Assembly (NCBI GenBank): GCA_049316905.1
Contig: JBMOJH010000013.1
Location: 1-50,566 of the forward strand
Source: CAIPVR01 sp049316905
Lineage (GTDB): Bacteria > Actinomycetota > Acidimicrobiia > Acidimicrobiales > Microtrichaceae
Direction of reading: 5' to 3'
DNA: 50,566 bases
The notes beneath the pieces were generated by a model. That model did no database searches. It was not told the origin of the DNA and saw nothing but the letters and a program-made list of their open reading frames with translations. Position numbers and translations under genes: made by a program. Of the stretch, positions 32,649 through 41,087 are shown piece by piece. Positions within the stretch are counted from its first letter, which is position 1; the number at the start of each line of letters is the position of its first letter.

Positions 32649-33952
32649 GTGGTGGCGCCGCCGCCCGTGCGGGTCACCGCGTGCGTGGGGCCGTCACCCG
32701 CGCCCGCCTCGCGCTGCTCGAGCACGTGGCCGGGCGGGTCCCCGCCTGGTACCTGCACGACGCCCGACGCTCCCTCCGCGTGCTCGAGCGCACCTCGGGC
32801 CGGTCCCGTGGCCGTGACGCCGATCCCTGGTCGCTGACCGCGGCCGAGCGCCGGCGCTTCTCGCAGAACGGTGAGGACGGTGTCATCGAGGAGCTGGTCC
32901 GCCGGGTGGGGGCACCGGGGCGCTGCTTCGTGGAGATCGGCGCGTCCGACGGTGAGGAGAACTGCACCCGCAACCTGGCCGAGCAGGGGTGGCGGGGGGT
33001 CTGGCTCGAGGCCGACCCCGACCGCTGCCGGATCGCCCGCGCCCGCGGCCTCGAGGGCGTGCAGGTCGTGGAGGGCTTCGCCCGCCGCGCCGGGGTGGTC
33101 GGGGTGCTCGACGCCCACGGCGTGCCGGCCGAGCCCGACGTGCTGGTGGTGGACATCGACGGCGACGACCGCGGCGTGCTCGCCGCGGTGCTCGGCACGC
33201 GCCGGCCCCGGATCGTGGTGGTCGAGTACAACGCGGACTTCCGGCCGCCCGCCGCCTGGTCGCTCCCGGAGCGGAGGGCGACGGGGTGGGACGGCACCTT
33301 CCGGTTCGGCGCGTCCCTCCAGGCGCTGTGCGACGCGGCACCGGGCTACGTGCCGGTGTACTGCGACACCACCGGGGTCAACGCCTTTCTCGTTCGCGCC
33401 GACCTCGCGGCCGCAGCGGGGGGTGGGGGTTCACCGGCGCGCCTGCACCGTCCGGCCGCGCACTCCCGCCATCCGTTCGGCCACATCCGGAGCCGCGCCG
33501 CGCTGCGGGCCCCGGTGGGCCTCGACCTCGACCGGGCCGAGCGCGTGCGCCTCGAGCGCGCGGTGCTCGACGGCCGAGGACCGTGGCGGCCGGGGGTGCC
33601 GGTCGGCTGCGAGCTGGACGTGGTGAACGACTCGGGGGTGGAGCTGTCGAGCGGACGCCCGGGCGGCTTCCAGCTCGTCCTGCGGTGGTACGACGGGGAG
33701 CCCCCCGTGGACGACGCGCCCAGGACGCCGCTGCCCTACCCGGTGCGACCGGGGACCCGCCGACGGGTCGTGCTGTGGATGCCGGCGCCGGAGCGGCCCG
33801 GACGCCATGTCCTGCGGATCACCGCGGTGGTCGAGGGCGTGGCCTGGCTGGAGCACCTCGGCGGGGCCGGGACGTTCGTCGACCTCGAGGTGGACGTGAC
33901 CGAGGGCGGGCCGATGCCGACCTACGGGTCGAGCGGCCCGCCGGGCCCGTAG
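32645..33952 (+). CDS. FkbM-like methyltransferase fold protein with a C-terminal Ig-like domain
   Basis: This 435-residue protein starts with a basic helix region (1-60). A SQNGEDGVIEEL segment (73-84) and VEIGASDGEENCT (96-108) follow, the SQxGED plus SAM-loop pattern of the FkbM-like family in glycan loci. WLEADP and VVVDIDGDD are the next cofactor-site strands. From about residue 300 a beta-sandwich follows (VGCELDVVNDSGVEL, LRWYDGEPP, RTPLPYPVRPG, PGRHVLRITAVVEG). This kind of domain is seen at the C-termini of Wzt and some glycosyltransferases. It is coupled to birA by a GTGA overlap although the functions look unrelated. Its 3' end overlaps the convergent pabC by 31 bp. Substrate unknown. 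Confidence 0.72.
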   Translation: MSGGAAARAGHRVRGAVTRARLALLEHVAGRVPAWYLHDARRSLRVLERTSGRSRGRDADPWSLTAAERRRFSQNGEDGVIEELVRRVGAPGRCFVEIGASDGEENCTRNLAEQGWRGVWLEADPDRCRIARARGLEGVQVVEGFARRAGVVGVLDAHGVPAEPDVLVVDIDGDDRGVLAAVLGTRRPRIVVVEYNADFRPPAAWSLPERRATGWDGTFRFGASLQALCDAAPGYVPVYCDTTGVNAFLVRADLAAAAGGGGSPARLHRPAAHSRHPFGHIRSRAALRAPVGLDLDRAERVRLERAVLDGRGPWRPGVPVGCELDVVNDSGVELSSGRPGGFQLVLRWYDGEPPVDDAPRTPLPYPVRPGTRRRVVLWMPAPERPGRHVLRITAVVEGVAWLEHLGGAGTFVDLEVDVTEGGPMPTYGSSGPPGP

Positions 33953-34842
33953 GCCGCGTCCCACACCTCTGCACAGCGGCGCGTCACCGGACCCGGAGCG
34001 TCGAGGGTGCGGGCCCGGGCCGGGTCCGCGTGGTGCAGCAACCGGGCCACCGGCTGCACGTCGCGGGTGCTCGAGACGAGGAACACCTCGTCGGCCGCGT
34101 CGAGTTCGGCCATCGGGACCGGCTCCTCGGCCGCGGGTCGACCGGTCGCGGCGAGCGCCTCGAGCAGCAGCGCCCGGGTCACCCCGGCCAGGCAGCCCGA
34201 CGACAGCGGCGGCGTGACCACCCGGTCGTCGAACACCACGAACACGTTCGAGCCGGTGCCCTCGCACAGCTCGCCGACGGTGTTGGCGAGGAGCGCCTCG
34301 CTCGCGCCGACCGAGGTGGCCGCCGCGAGCGCCACCACGTTCTCCGCGTACGACGTGGTCTTGAGCCCGGCCACCGCGCCGCGCTCATTGCGGGTCCAGG
34401 GGACCACCAGCACGGTGGTGGGGGAGCGGTCCACGGCCATCGGTCCGGCGGTCAGCAACAGCGTCGGCCCGGCGTCGCCCCGGGCGCTCCCCATCGGTCC
34501 CGGACCGCCGGTGACGGTGATGCGCAGCCGGCCCGGCCCGGGGCGGGCGGCCACCACCTCCTCCACCGCGTCCAGGAGCGTCGGTCGTGGCGGTGGCGTC
34601 AGGCCGAGCCCGGCCGCCGACCGCTCGAGGCGGTCGAGATGACGCGTGAGCGCGAAGGGGCCGTCGTCGGTGAGCTTCAGGGTCTCGAACACGCCGTCGC
34701 CGACGGTGATGCCGTGGTCGGACCAGTGCAGGGCGGCCTCCGCCGGCTCACGCCGCGCCCCGTCGAGCCACACGACCAGCTCCCCGTTCCGCGCGTCCCC
34801 GTCGTCCGGCTCCCGGTCCCTCGGCCCCCCGCCCCCGGTCAT
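33922..34842 (-). CDS. pabC: Aminodeoxychorismate lyase-like PLP enzyme (PabC / class IV)
   Basis: This 306-residue fold-type IV PLP enzyme would release pyruvate from 4-amino-4-deoxychorismate to give p-aminobenzoate for folate. The catalytic lysine is Lys161 in GLKTTSYAENV. Other class IV marks are VWLDG, DHGITVGDGVFET (42-54) and EGTGSNVFVVFDD. The first 20 residues are glycine- and acid-rich and not conserved. Branched-chain or D-amino-acid aminotransferases share this fold. The tight link to pabB (ATGA overlap with its stop) favours PabC. Its 3' end overlaps the convergent FkbM-like gene by 31 bp. Confidence 0.85.
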   Translation of the reverse strand: MTGGGGPRDREPDDGDARNGELVVWLDGARREPAEAALHWSDHGITVGDGVFETLKLTDDGPFALTRHLDRLERSAAGLGLTPPPRPTLLDAVEEVVAARPGPGRLRITVTGGPGPMGSARGDAGPTLLLTAGPMAVDRSPTTVLVVPWTRNERGAVAGLKTTSYAENVVALAAATSVGASEALLANTVGELCEGTGSNVFVVFDDRVVTPPLSSGCLAGVTRALLLEALAATGRPAAEEPVPMAELDAADEVFLVSSTRDVQPVARLLHHADPARARTLDAPGPVTRRCAEVWDAAYGPGGPLDP

Positions 34843-35915
34843 CGGGCGGCCCCCGCCGTGCCCGCCGCCACCCGCAGCAGGTTGCGCGCCTTCAGCTCCG
34901 TCTCGGCCCATTCGCCCTCCGGTGTGGAGTCCCACGTGATCCCGCCCCCGGTGCCCAGGTGCAGCTCGCCGTCATCGATCCAGAACGTGCGGATCGCCAC
35001 GTTGAGGTCCCCCTCGCCGCGGTCGGCGTCCACCCAACCCACCGCGCCGCAGTAGACGCCCCGCGGCACCGGCTCGAGGCGGCGGATCGATCCCAGCGCG
35101 GCCTCCTTGGGGGCGCCGGTGACCGATCCCGGGGGGAACGTGGCGTCGATCGCCGCGGCCCAGCCCAGGCCGGGGCGGAGCCGTCCCTCGACCGTGCTCA
35201 CGAGGTGATGGAGGCCGGGGTGCGACTCCACCTCCATGAGCGCCGGCACGGCCACGGTGCCCCACTCGCACACGCGGCCGAGGTCGTTGCGCACCAGATC
35301 GACGATCATGACGTTCTCGGCGCGGTCCTTGGGCAGGAAGCCGTCCGCGGTCGCGGCGGTCCCCTTGATCGGCGAGGACCACACCCGGTCGCCGCGCCGG
35401 CTCAGGAACCGTTCCGGCGACGCGCTCGCCACGGCGAGACCGACGGACGGCACGCGCACCACGGCCGAGAACGGGGCCGGGTTGCCGGCGGCCAGCGCGG
35501 CACCCAGCGCGGCCACGTCCTGCGGTCCGCCCAACCATGCCGAGCGCGGGCCGGGCAGCGGGGCCCGCAGCCGCCGGGTGAGGTTGACCTGGTAGACGTC
35601 GCCCGCCGCGATCTCTGTGCGGATGCTGCGGACGCCGGCGGTGAAGGCCGCCTCGTCCAGCGACGTGGACCACGACGCCGGCGTCGGGCCCAGCCACGCC
35701 GGGCCGGGCCACGGACGCGCGGGGCGCACCCGGTCGAAGCGGGCGCACACCGGCGGGTCGTCGAACGGGAGGACCACCGCCCAGAAGCCCTCGCCGTCGA
35801 GCGCGGCGAGGTCGGAGGTGAGGTCCACGAGGCCGGTGCACAGGCGGCCGCCCACCACGGCGAGCGCGTCGGGATCGTGGTGGCGGGGCCGCGCCCTGGT
35901 GGGGCTCACCCGCAC
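34839..35915 (-). CDS. pabB: Aminodeoxychorismate synthase component I (PabB)
   Basis: This 358-residue chorismate-binding enzyme adds ammonia to chorismate to form 4-amino-4-deoxychorismate. The diagnostic nucleophile motif PIKGT is present with Lys184. Anthranilate synthases have PIAGT there, so this is PabB and not TrpE. Further motifs are GDVYQVNLTRR, ENVMIVDLVRNDLGRV, and the C-terminal PPGSVTGAPK and YCGAVGW segments. The protein is short because the N-terminal domain is reduced. The glutamine amidotransferase PabA is not in this window. GTG 35915 is the outer start and GTG 35909 is an equally possible one. It is divergent from the LCP gene across about 106 bp. Confidence 0.92.
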   Translation of the reverse strand: MRVSPTRARPRHHDPDALAVVGGRLCTGLVDLTSDLAALDGEGFWAVVLPFDDPPVCARFDRVRPARPWPGPAWLGPTPASWSTSLDEAAFTAGVRSIRTEIAAGDVYQVNLTRRLRAPLPGPRSAWLGGPQDVAALGAALAAGNPAPFSAVVRVPSVGLAVASASPERFLSRRGDRVWSSPIKGTAATADGFLPKDRAENVMIVDLVRNDLGRVCEWGTVAVPALMEVESHPGLHHLVSTVEGRLRPGLGWAAAIDATFPPGSVTGAPKEAALGSIRRLEPVPRGVYCGAVGWVDADRGEGDLNVAIRTFWIDDGELHLGTGGGITWDSTPEGEWAETELKARNLLRVAAGTAGAAR

Positions 35916-36005
35916 AGGTTCCCACGCGGGCGGGGGCGTGCAGCGCCGCCGAGCACCCCCTCAGCCACTGCGGGACGGTGGCGGAGACGGCGGTCGGGCC
36001 ACTGC

Positions 36006-36011
36006 TACCGT
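36006..36011 (+). promoter_or_regulatory. Short-leader -10 box for the LCP gene
   Basis: TACCGT is followed by 10 nt and then the GTG at 36022. The same hexamer and spacing occur at 43604, which suggests a shared promoter type for these two envelope genes. Confidence 0.45.
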
Positions 36012-36021
36012 CGGCCGGGTC

Positions 36022-37527
36022 GTGGCACGAGTTCGGTACACCGCAGGGCGTCGCACCTGGCCCCAACGGCTCCTCCTGGGGTTCAACGTCGTGCTCGTCC
36101 TCGCCTGCCTCGGCGCCGCGTTCGGCCTCACCAAGGTGCGGACCACGCTCGAGTCGGTGCCGGTGGTGGACGTGGGCTCGTCGCTCGCCGATCCGGTCGA
36201 CGTGGAGACCCCCCGAAACTTCCTCATCATCGGCACGGACTCCTCGTCGGGTCTCGACAAGGCCGATCCGGTCAACAAGGGCCGCCCGAGCGGCGAGAAC
36301 CTGGCCGACGTGATCATGGTGCTGCGGGTCGATCCGAGGGACGGCACCGCCCGGCTCCTCTCGATCCCGCGTGACAGCCGGGTGACCCTCCCCGACGGGT
36401 CCACCCAGAAGATCAACTCCGCCACGATGTTGCCCAACGGGCCCAAGGCCCTCGTGCAGACCATCAAGCGCAACTTCGGCATTCCGATCGACAACTACGT
36501 ACAGGTCGACTTCGCGGCGTTCAAGCGGCTGGTGGAGGTGCTCGGCGGCGTGCCGGTGTACTTCACCACCCCGGTGCGCGACCGCAACACCGGCCTGCTC
36601 GTGAAGGAACCGGGCTGCCGCCAGCTCGACCCCGACCAGGCGCTGGCCTACGCGAGGTCCCGCCACTTCGAGTTCCAGGTGAACGGCAAGTGGCGCACCG
36701 ACGAGACGGGCGACCTCGGGCGCATCACACGCCAGCAGGACTTCATCAAGCGGGCCATGCGCAAGGCGAGCGACATCGGGGTCCGCAACCCCAGCACCGC
36801 GGTCGGCGTGATCGACGCGGCCACCGGCGCCGTGGTGCTCGACGACACGTTGAACGTCGACGCCCTCCTCGCGCTGCTCCAGCAGTTCAGGACGTTCAAC
36901 CCCGACGACCTCCAGAGCCAGCAGATCCCCACCGAGTCCTCCAACCGGGGCGGGGTCGCCTACCAGGACGTCCTCTGGGAGCAGGCCGACCCCGTCATCG
37001 AACCGTTCCGAGGGGTCGACCCGCTCGCCGGGCCCACGCCGCGCAACGTGCTCGTGGACGTGAAGGGGCCCGCCGGGTCACTCGCCCAGCTCGGCGCCAC
37101 CGTCACCGACCTCGAGAAGGCCGGGTTCGACGCCGAGGCCGTGCCGAGCCGGTCGGCCGGCGGGGTGACGACCGTCAGCTACGGGCCGCGGGGCCGGGAG
37201 GCAGCGATCCTGCTCGCCCGGCAGCTGCAGGTGATCCCGCGGTTGGTGCCCGACCCGACGATCACCGGCTATCGCGTCGTGCTCAACGTGGGCCGCGACT
37301 TCGGCGGCGTCCGGGCCGAGCCCCTCCCGGCGGACCAGCTGCCGCCCGCGCTGCGGCCCACGACGACGACCGTGCCGCCCTCGCCGCCCGCCGTGGCCGG
37401 CGCACCGGCCTCCACGCCCCCGACCGAAGCACCGGCCACGTCGGCCCCCGCCGAGGGGGCGCCGCCGGACCTCGCGCCGCCCGGCGTGGTGCCGACGGAT
37501 CCGGTGAAGGCCGCGGCCTGCCGCTGA
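36022..37527 (+). CDS. LytR-CpsA-Psr (LCP) family cell-wall glycan ligase with LytR_C domain
   Basis: This 501-residue membrane protein has a short basic cytoplasmic end, one transmembrane helix (17-38), and an extracytoplasmic LCP domain (about 65-265). The signature residues are SIPRDSRV (Arg117), the polyprenyl-phosphate pocket segment INSATMLPNGP, ALAYARSRH, and GDLGRITRQQDFI with Arg234 and Arg237. The region about 365-455 fits the LytR_C domain (NVLVDVKGPAGSLAQLG). A Pro/Thr/Ala-rich tail ends the protein. LCP enzymes move polyprenyl-linked glycans onto peptidoglycan, the natural final step for the glycans made in this window. The GTG is fixed by the -10 box, and the Ugd gene follows 13 bp later. 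Confidence 0.92.
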   Translation: MARVRYTAGRRTWPQRLLLGFNVVLVLACLGAAFGLTKVRTTLESVPVVDVGSSLADPVDVETPRNFLIIGTDSSSGLDKADPVNKGRPSGENLADVIMVLRVDPRDGTARLLSIPRDSRVTLPDGSTQKINSATMLPNGPKALVQTIKRNFGIPIDNYVQVDFAAFKRLVEVLGGVPVYFTTPVRDRNTGLLVKEPGCRQLDPDQALAYARSRHFEFQVNGKWRTDETGDLGRITRQQDFIKRAMRKASDIGVRNPSTAVGVIDAATGAVVLDDTLNVDALLALLQQFRTFNPDDLQSQQIPTESSNRGGVAYQDVLWEQADPVIEPFRGVDPLAGPTPRNVLVDVKGPAGSLAQLGATVTDLEKAGFDAEAVPSRSAGGVTTVSYGPRGREAAILLARQLQVIPRLVPDPTITGYRVVLNVGRDFGGVRAEPLPADQLPPALRPTTTTVPPSPPAVAGAPASTPPTEAPATSAPAEGAPPDLAPPGVVPTDPVKAAACR

Positions 37528-37540
37528 TCGACGGGATGAG

Positions 37541-38827
37541 GTGACGGGGTTGCGTCAATCGGTCGCAGTGGTGGGCACGGGGTACGTGGGCCTCACCACG
37601 GGCGCCTGCCTCGCCCATCTTGGCCACGACGTCACCTGCGTCGACATCGACGCCGACAAGGTCGCGTCCCTGGCCCGGGGCGAGGTGCGGATCCTCGAAC
37701 CGCGCCTGCGCGAGCTCGTGGTCGAGGGCACGCGTTCGGGTCGCCTCCGCTTCACCACCGACACCGCCGCGGCGGTGGCGGACCGGTCCTTCGTCTGCCT
37801 CTGCGTCCCGTCGCCGCAGGCGCCCGACGGCGCCGCCGACATGTCGTTCATGCGTGCCGCCGCGACCGAGGTGGGGCCCCATCTCCGGTCCGGCGCGGTG
37901 GTGATCAACAAGTCGACGGTGCCGGTCGGGTCCACCCGTCTCGTGGAGGAGGCGCTCAGCCGGCCCGACGTGGAGGTGGTGTCGAACCCGGAGTTCCTGC
38001 GCGAAGGCCACGCCGTGGAGGACTTCCTGCGCCCTGACCGTGTGGTCATCGGCGCGGACGACGACGCCGTCGCCCTCCAGGTGGTTGCGCTCTACGTGGG
38101 CCTCGTGGCGCCGGTGGTCGTGACCGACCCGGCCTCCGCCGAGCTGATCAAGTACGCGGCCAATGCCTTCCTCGCCACCAAGCTGAGCTTCGTGAACGAG
38201 GTCGCCGACCTGGCCCGTGAGTTGGGCGCCGACATCGACGATGTGGTCCTCGGCGTCGGCTCGGATCCCCGTATCGGCCTCAACCACTTCCGGCCCGGTC
38301 CGGGCTGGGGCGGGAGCTGCTTCCCCAAGGACACCCGGGCGCTGCTGCGGATGGCTGAGGATGCCGGCCAGGACCTCGCGGTGCTCGGCGCGGCGGTTCG
38401 CTCCAACGAGGCCCGCTTCGAACGCACTGCGGCCCGGCTCGAGGCGCTGGTCGGTTCGCTCGACGGCACGCCGGTCGCGGCGTGGGGCCTCACCTTCAAG
38501 GGTGGCACCGACGACCGGCGCGACTCCCCGGCGCTCGCCGTGCTCGACCGCGCCGTCCGACGGGGCGCCCGGGTACGGGCGTACGACCCGACGGTGCCGG
38601 GGGGCACCGTCGTGCTCGACGGCGTGGCGACCGTCGACGACCCCTACGCGGCGTGCGAGGGTGCCGAGGCGCTCGCGGTGCTGGCCGACTGGCACGACTT
38701 CACGCTGCTCGACCTCGACCGGGTGGCCTCCGCAATGGCCGTGCCACGGGTGCTCGACGTGCACAACCTCCTCGACCGCCAGACCCTGGAACGGGTCGGC
38801 TTCGAGGTCGCCCGGCTCGACTCCTGA
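37541..38827 (+). CDS. ugd: UDP-glucose 6-dehydrogenase (Ugd)
   Basis: This 428-residue enzyme oxidises UDP-glucose to UDP-glucuronate with two NAD+. The NAD loop VVGTGYVGLTTG (10-21) is followed by KSTVPVGST (124-132), SNPEFLREGHAVEDF, the middle-helix lysine in ELIKYAANAFLATK, and the catalytic cysteine Cys260 in GPGWGGSCFPKDT. A C-terminal UDP-binding domain follows. It is full length for the family. GTG 37541 is used, but a TTG at 37549 is also possible. It follows the LCP gene by 13 bp and so probably shares its transcript. It converges on the fcl-like gene with a 17-bp gap. Confidence 0.93.
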   Translation: MTGLRQSVAVVGTGYVGLTTGACLAHLGHDVTCVDIDADKVASLARGEVRILEPRLRELVVEGTRSGRLRFTTDTAAAVADRSFVCLCVPSPQAPDGAADMSFMRAAATEVGPHLRSGAVVINKSTVPVGSTRLVEEALSRPDVEVVSNPEFLREGHAVEDFLRPDRVVIGADDDAVALQVVALYVGLVAPVVVTDPASAELIKYAANAFLATKLSFVNEVADLARELGADIDDVVLGVGSDPRIGLNHFRPGPGWGGSCFPKDTRALLRMAEDAGQDLAVLGAAVRSNEARFERTAARLEALVGSLDGTPVAAWGLTFKGGTDDRRDSPALAVLDRAVRRGARVRAYDPTVPGGTVVLDGVATVDDPYAACEGAEALAVLADWHDFTLLDLDRVASAMAVPRVLDVHNLLDRQTLERVGFEVARLDS

Positions 38828-38828
38828 A

Positions 38829-38856
38829 CGGGCCGGGTCGCCGACTACTCGGCCCG
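38829..38856. terminator. Possible bidirectional terminator between ugd and fcl
   Basis: The 7-bp inverted arms CGGGCCG (38829-38835) and CGGCCCG (38850-38856) lie around the two convergent stop codons. The right arm is inside the end of the fcl-like gene. No T-tract. Confidence 0.3.
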
Positions 38857-39807
38857 GGCCTCGGCCTCGTCGCGGTGGGTGAGGTACCAGTCGATGGTCC
38901 GCCGGAGCCCGTCACGGAACGGCACCTGTGCCTCGAAGCCGAAGTACTCCTTCGCCCGGGACGGGTCCACTCGCCGCCGGGGCTGGCCGTCGGGCTTGGA
39001 GGTGTCCCAGCGCAGCTCGCCGGTGAAGCCGACGAGCTCGCAGATCAACCCGGCGAGCTCGCGGATCGGCATCTCCTCGTTGGTGCCGAGGTTGACGGGA
39101 TCCTCCCCGTCGTAGCGCTCCGCGGCGAGCACGATGCCGGCCGCCGCGTCGTCGACGAACAGGAACTCGCGGCTCGCGGCACCCGTGCCCCAGACCTCCA
39201 CGTGGTCCGCACCGGCCTCCTTCGCGTCCACGCACTTCTTGATGAGCGCAGGGATCACGTGGCTCACATCCGGGTGGAACTTGTCGCCGGGCCCGTAGAG
39301 ATTGGTCGGCATCAGGTACACCGCCGACTGGCCGTACTGGGCTCGATTGGCCTGCAGCTGGGTCAGCTGGGCGAGTTTCGCCACGCCGTAGGGGGCGTTG
39401 GTCTCCTCCGGGTAGCCGTGCCAGAGGGAGTCCTCGCTGAACGGAACCGGGGTGAACTTGGGGTAGCTGCAGATGGTGCCGATCACGACCGTCTTGGGGA
39501 TGCCGGCGCGGCGGGTCGCGTCGAGCACGTAGGTGCCCATCAGCAGGTTGTCGAGGTACAGGTCCGAGGGCCGGGCCATGTTGGCGCCGATGCCCCCGAC
39601 GCGCGCCGCGAGGTGGATCACCAGGTCCGGGGCGAGCTCCGTGAGCATCGCGTCCGTGGCGTCCACGCGTCGCAGGTCGTAGTCGGCCGAGGTGGGCGCG
39701 GAGACGCGCTCGGGTCGGACCTCGGCCAACGCCCGGAGCACCGCCGAGCCCAGGAACCCGCTGCCGCCGGTCACCAGGACGTGGGTGCCGGTCCAGAACT
39801 CGCTCAT
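38845..39807 (-). CDS. fcl: GDP-L-fucose synthase-like NAD-dependent epimerase/reductase
   Basis: This 320-residue extended SDR looks like GDP-L-fucose synthase (WcaG/Fcl). It has GGSGFLGSAV, AARVGGIGANM, the catalytic region GTICSYPKF, EETNAPYGVAK (Tyr and Lys), and MPTNLYGPGDKFHPDVSHVIPA. The E. coli serine before the catalytic cysteine is a threonine here. The enzyme would convert GDP-4-keto-6-deoxymannose to GDP-L-fucose. The GDP-mannose dehydratase that makes its substrate is not in the window, so the true substrate could differ. The ATG at 39807 is used. It is preceded by a six-codon ORF whose stop overlaps this start because of a 17-bp tandem duplication. Confidence 0.87.
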   Translation of the reverse strand: MSEFWTGTHVLVTGGSGFLGSAVLRALAEVRPERVSAPTSADYDLRRVDATDAMLTELAPDLVIHLAARVGGIGANMARPSDLYLDNLLMGTYVLDATRRAGIPKTVVIGTICSYPKFTPVPFSEDSLWHGYPEETNAPYGVAKLAQLTQLQANRAQYGQSAVYLMPTNLYGPGDKFHPDVSHVIPALIKKCVDAKEAGADHVEVWGTGAASREFLFVDDAAAGIVLAAERYDGEDPVNLGTNEEMPIRELAGLICELVGFTGELRWDTSKPDGQPRRRVDPSRAKEYFGFEAQVPFRDGLRRTIDWYLTHRDEAEARAE

Positions 39808-39825
39808 GCCCGGAACTCGCTCATG
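39792..39825 (-). repeat. 17-bp tandem duplication covering the fcl start codon
   Basis: On the minus strand, CATGAGCGAGTTCCGGG (39825-39809) is followed directly by CATGAGCGAGTTCTGGA (39808-39792). Fifteen of 17 bases match. Each copy has the ATG and the next three codons. Because 17 is not a multiple of three, the first copy cannot be the start of the main frame. Confidence 0.9.
39804..39824 (-). CDS. Six-codon upstream ORF (MSEFRA) before fcl
   Basis: The first copy of the duplication gives ATG-AGC-GAG-TTC-CGG-GCA-TGA. Its stop shares bases with the fcl ATG at 39807 (ATGA). A TACGGT -10 box lies 10 nt before this ATG, the same spacing seen at two other start codons in the window. It is therefore probably the first start on the mRNA and feeds ribosomes to fcl by reinitiation. 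Confidence 0.5.
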   Translation of the reverse strand: MSEFRA

Positions 39826-39834
39826 ACGGCCCTC

Positions 39835-39840
39835 ACCGTA
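39835..39840 (-). promoter_or_regulatory. Short-leader -10 box for uORF-fcl
   Basis: TACGGT on the minus strand is followed by 10 nt and the ATG at 39824. It resembles the TACCGT boxes at 36006 and 43604. Confidence 0.45.
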
Positions 39841-39929
39841 GTGCGCCTGCCGCGCGGGCACGTGGGCACGGGCCGTCCCGCCCCGGGTCCCTGCGCCGGC
39901 GGGTGCGCCCGGCCACCCCGCCCCTGGGA

Positions 39930-39935
39930 GAGACT
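39930..39935 (+). promoter_or_regulatory. Weak leaderless-type -10 box for the glycosyltransferase at 39942
   Basis: GAGACT is followed by 6 nt and the ATG at 39942. It differs from TAGACT at 4785 only in the first base. Confidence 0.3.
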
Positions 39936-39941
39936 GCGGGC

Positions 39942-41087
39942 ATGGTCGGCCCAGCCCAGGAGCGAGCGGTCACACCGCGCGCCGCGACCGGGCCGCGGGT
40001 GGCCGTGACCCTCACCCAGTGCTGGCACGAGGTCCCGGGCGGTACCGCCACGTCGGTGCTCGAATTGGTCCGCGGCCTCGCGGCCTCCGGACGGGTGGAG
40101 GTGGTCGGGGTGGCACCCCGGGGCGGGGAACCCGCCGCCGCGTTCGCGCCGCCGGTCCCCGTGGTTCGCCTGCCGCTGCCCCTGCCGTTCCTGTACGACG
40201 CCTGGGCGCTGACCGGCCACCCCAGGTTGGAGCCGCGGCTGGGTGCGGTCGACCTCGTCCACCTGACCGTGCCGGTCACTCCGCCGCACACGAGCGTGCC
40301 GCTGGTCGCCACGGTCCATGACCTGCTGCCGCTCGAGCACCCCGAGTGGTTCACCCGGCGCGGGTCCCGGCTGATGCGGCACGGCCTCGAGACGGTGCGC
40401 GGCCGGGCGGCGGCGGTGATGGTGCCGAGCCGGACCGTGGCGGACGCCTGCGCGCGGCACGGCTTCGACCCGGCCCGGGTGCACGTGGTGCCGTGGGGCG
40501 CGCCCCCGCCGGTGTCGTCCGTGCCGACCGGGGACGTGTCGCGGCGCCACGGGGTGACGGGGCCCTTCGTGCTGTTCGTCGGCACCGACGAACCCCGCAA
40601 GGGTCTCGACGTGCTCGCCGGCGCGCTCGCGCACCTCGGGCGCGCGGACCTCACGCTGGTCGTGGCCGGTCCCGCCGGGTGGGGTGCCGGCTCCGCGGAC
40701 GCGCTGGCCGGCGTGCCGGGGCCGGTGCGGCGCCTCGGCTTCGTGGCCCCGGCCGACCTTCCCGCCCTGCAGGCCGCGGCCACCGTGTGCTGCGTGCCGT
40801 CGCTCGCGGAGGGATTCGGCCTGCCCGTGCTCGAGGCCCTGGCTGCCGGGGGGGCGGTGGTGACCACCAGCGGGACGGCGTGCGCCGAGGTGGCCGGTCC
40901 GGCCGCGGAACTGGCCACCCCGGGTGACGCCCGCGACCTGGCCGCGGCCCTCGGCCGGGTGCTCGACGACCCCGTCCGCGCCGCGGAGCTCCGGGCCGCC
41001 GGCCCGGCCCGGGCCGCGGGGTTCCGGTGGGCCGACACGGTCGCCGCTGTCGAGGCCGTGTACGAGTCGGTCCGGGGGACGGAATGA
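39942..41087 (+). CDS. GT4-type glycosyltransferase
   Basis: This 381-residue GT-B enzyme has an N-terminal domain starting VAVTLTQCWHEVPGGTATS, then VHDLLPLEHPEWF, and a donor domain from VLFVGTDEPRKGLD with AEGFGLPVLEALAAGG. The first loop with PGGTATS resembles mannosyltransferase-like enzymes of actinobacterial glycan loci. It begins a coupled chain of three glycosyltransferases (ATGA overlap at its end). The ATG at 39942 is preferred over an upstream in-frame start because of the adjacent -10-like hexamer. It is divergent from fcl. Donor unknown; GDP-mannose is plausible given the pyrophosphorylase at 44350. Confidence 0.85.
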   Translation: MVGPAQERAVTPRAATGPRVAVTLTQCWHEVPGGTATSVLELVRGLAASGRVEVVGVAPRGGEPAAAFAPPVPVVRLPLPLPFLYDAWALTGHPRLEPRLGAVDLVHLTVPVTPPHTSVPLVATVHDLLPLEHPEWFTRRGSRLMRHGLETVRGRAAAVMVPSRTVADACARHGFDPARVHVVPWGAPPPVSSVPTGDVSRRHGVTGPFVLFVGTDEPRKGLDVLAGALAHLGRADLTLVVAGPAGWGAGSADALAGVPGPVRRLGFVAPADLPALQAAATVCCVPSLAEGFGLPVLEALAAGGAVVTTSGTACAEVAGPAAELATPGDARDLAAALGRVLDDPVRAAELRAAGPARAAGFRWADTVAAVEAVYESVRGTE

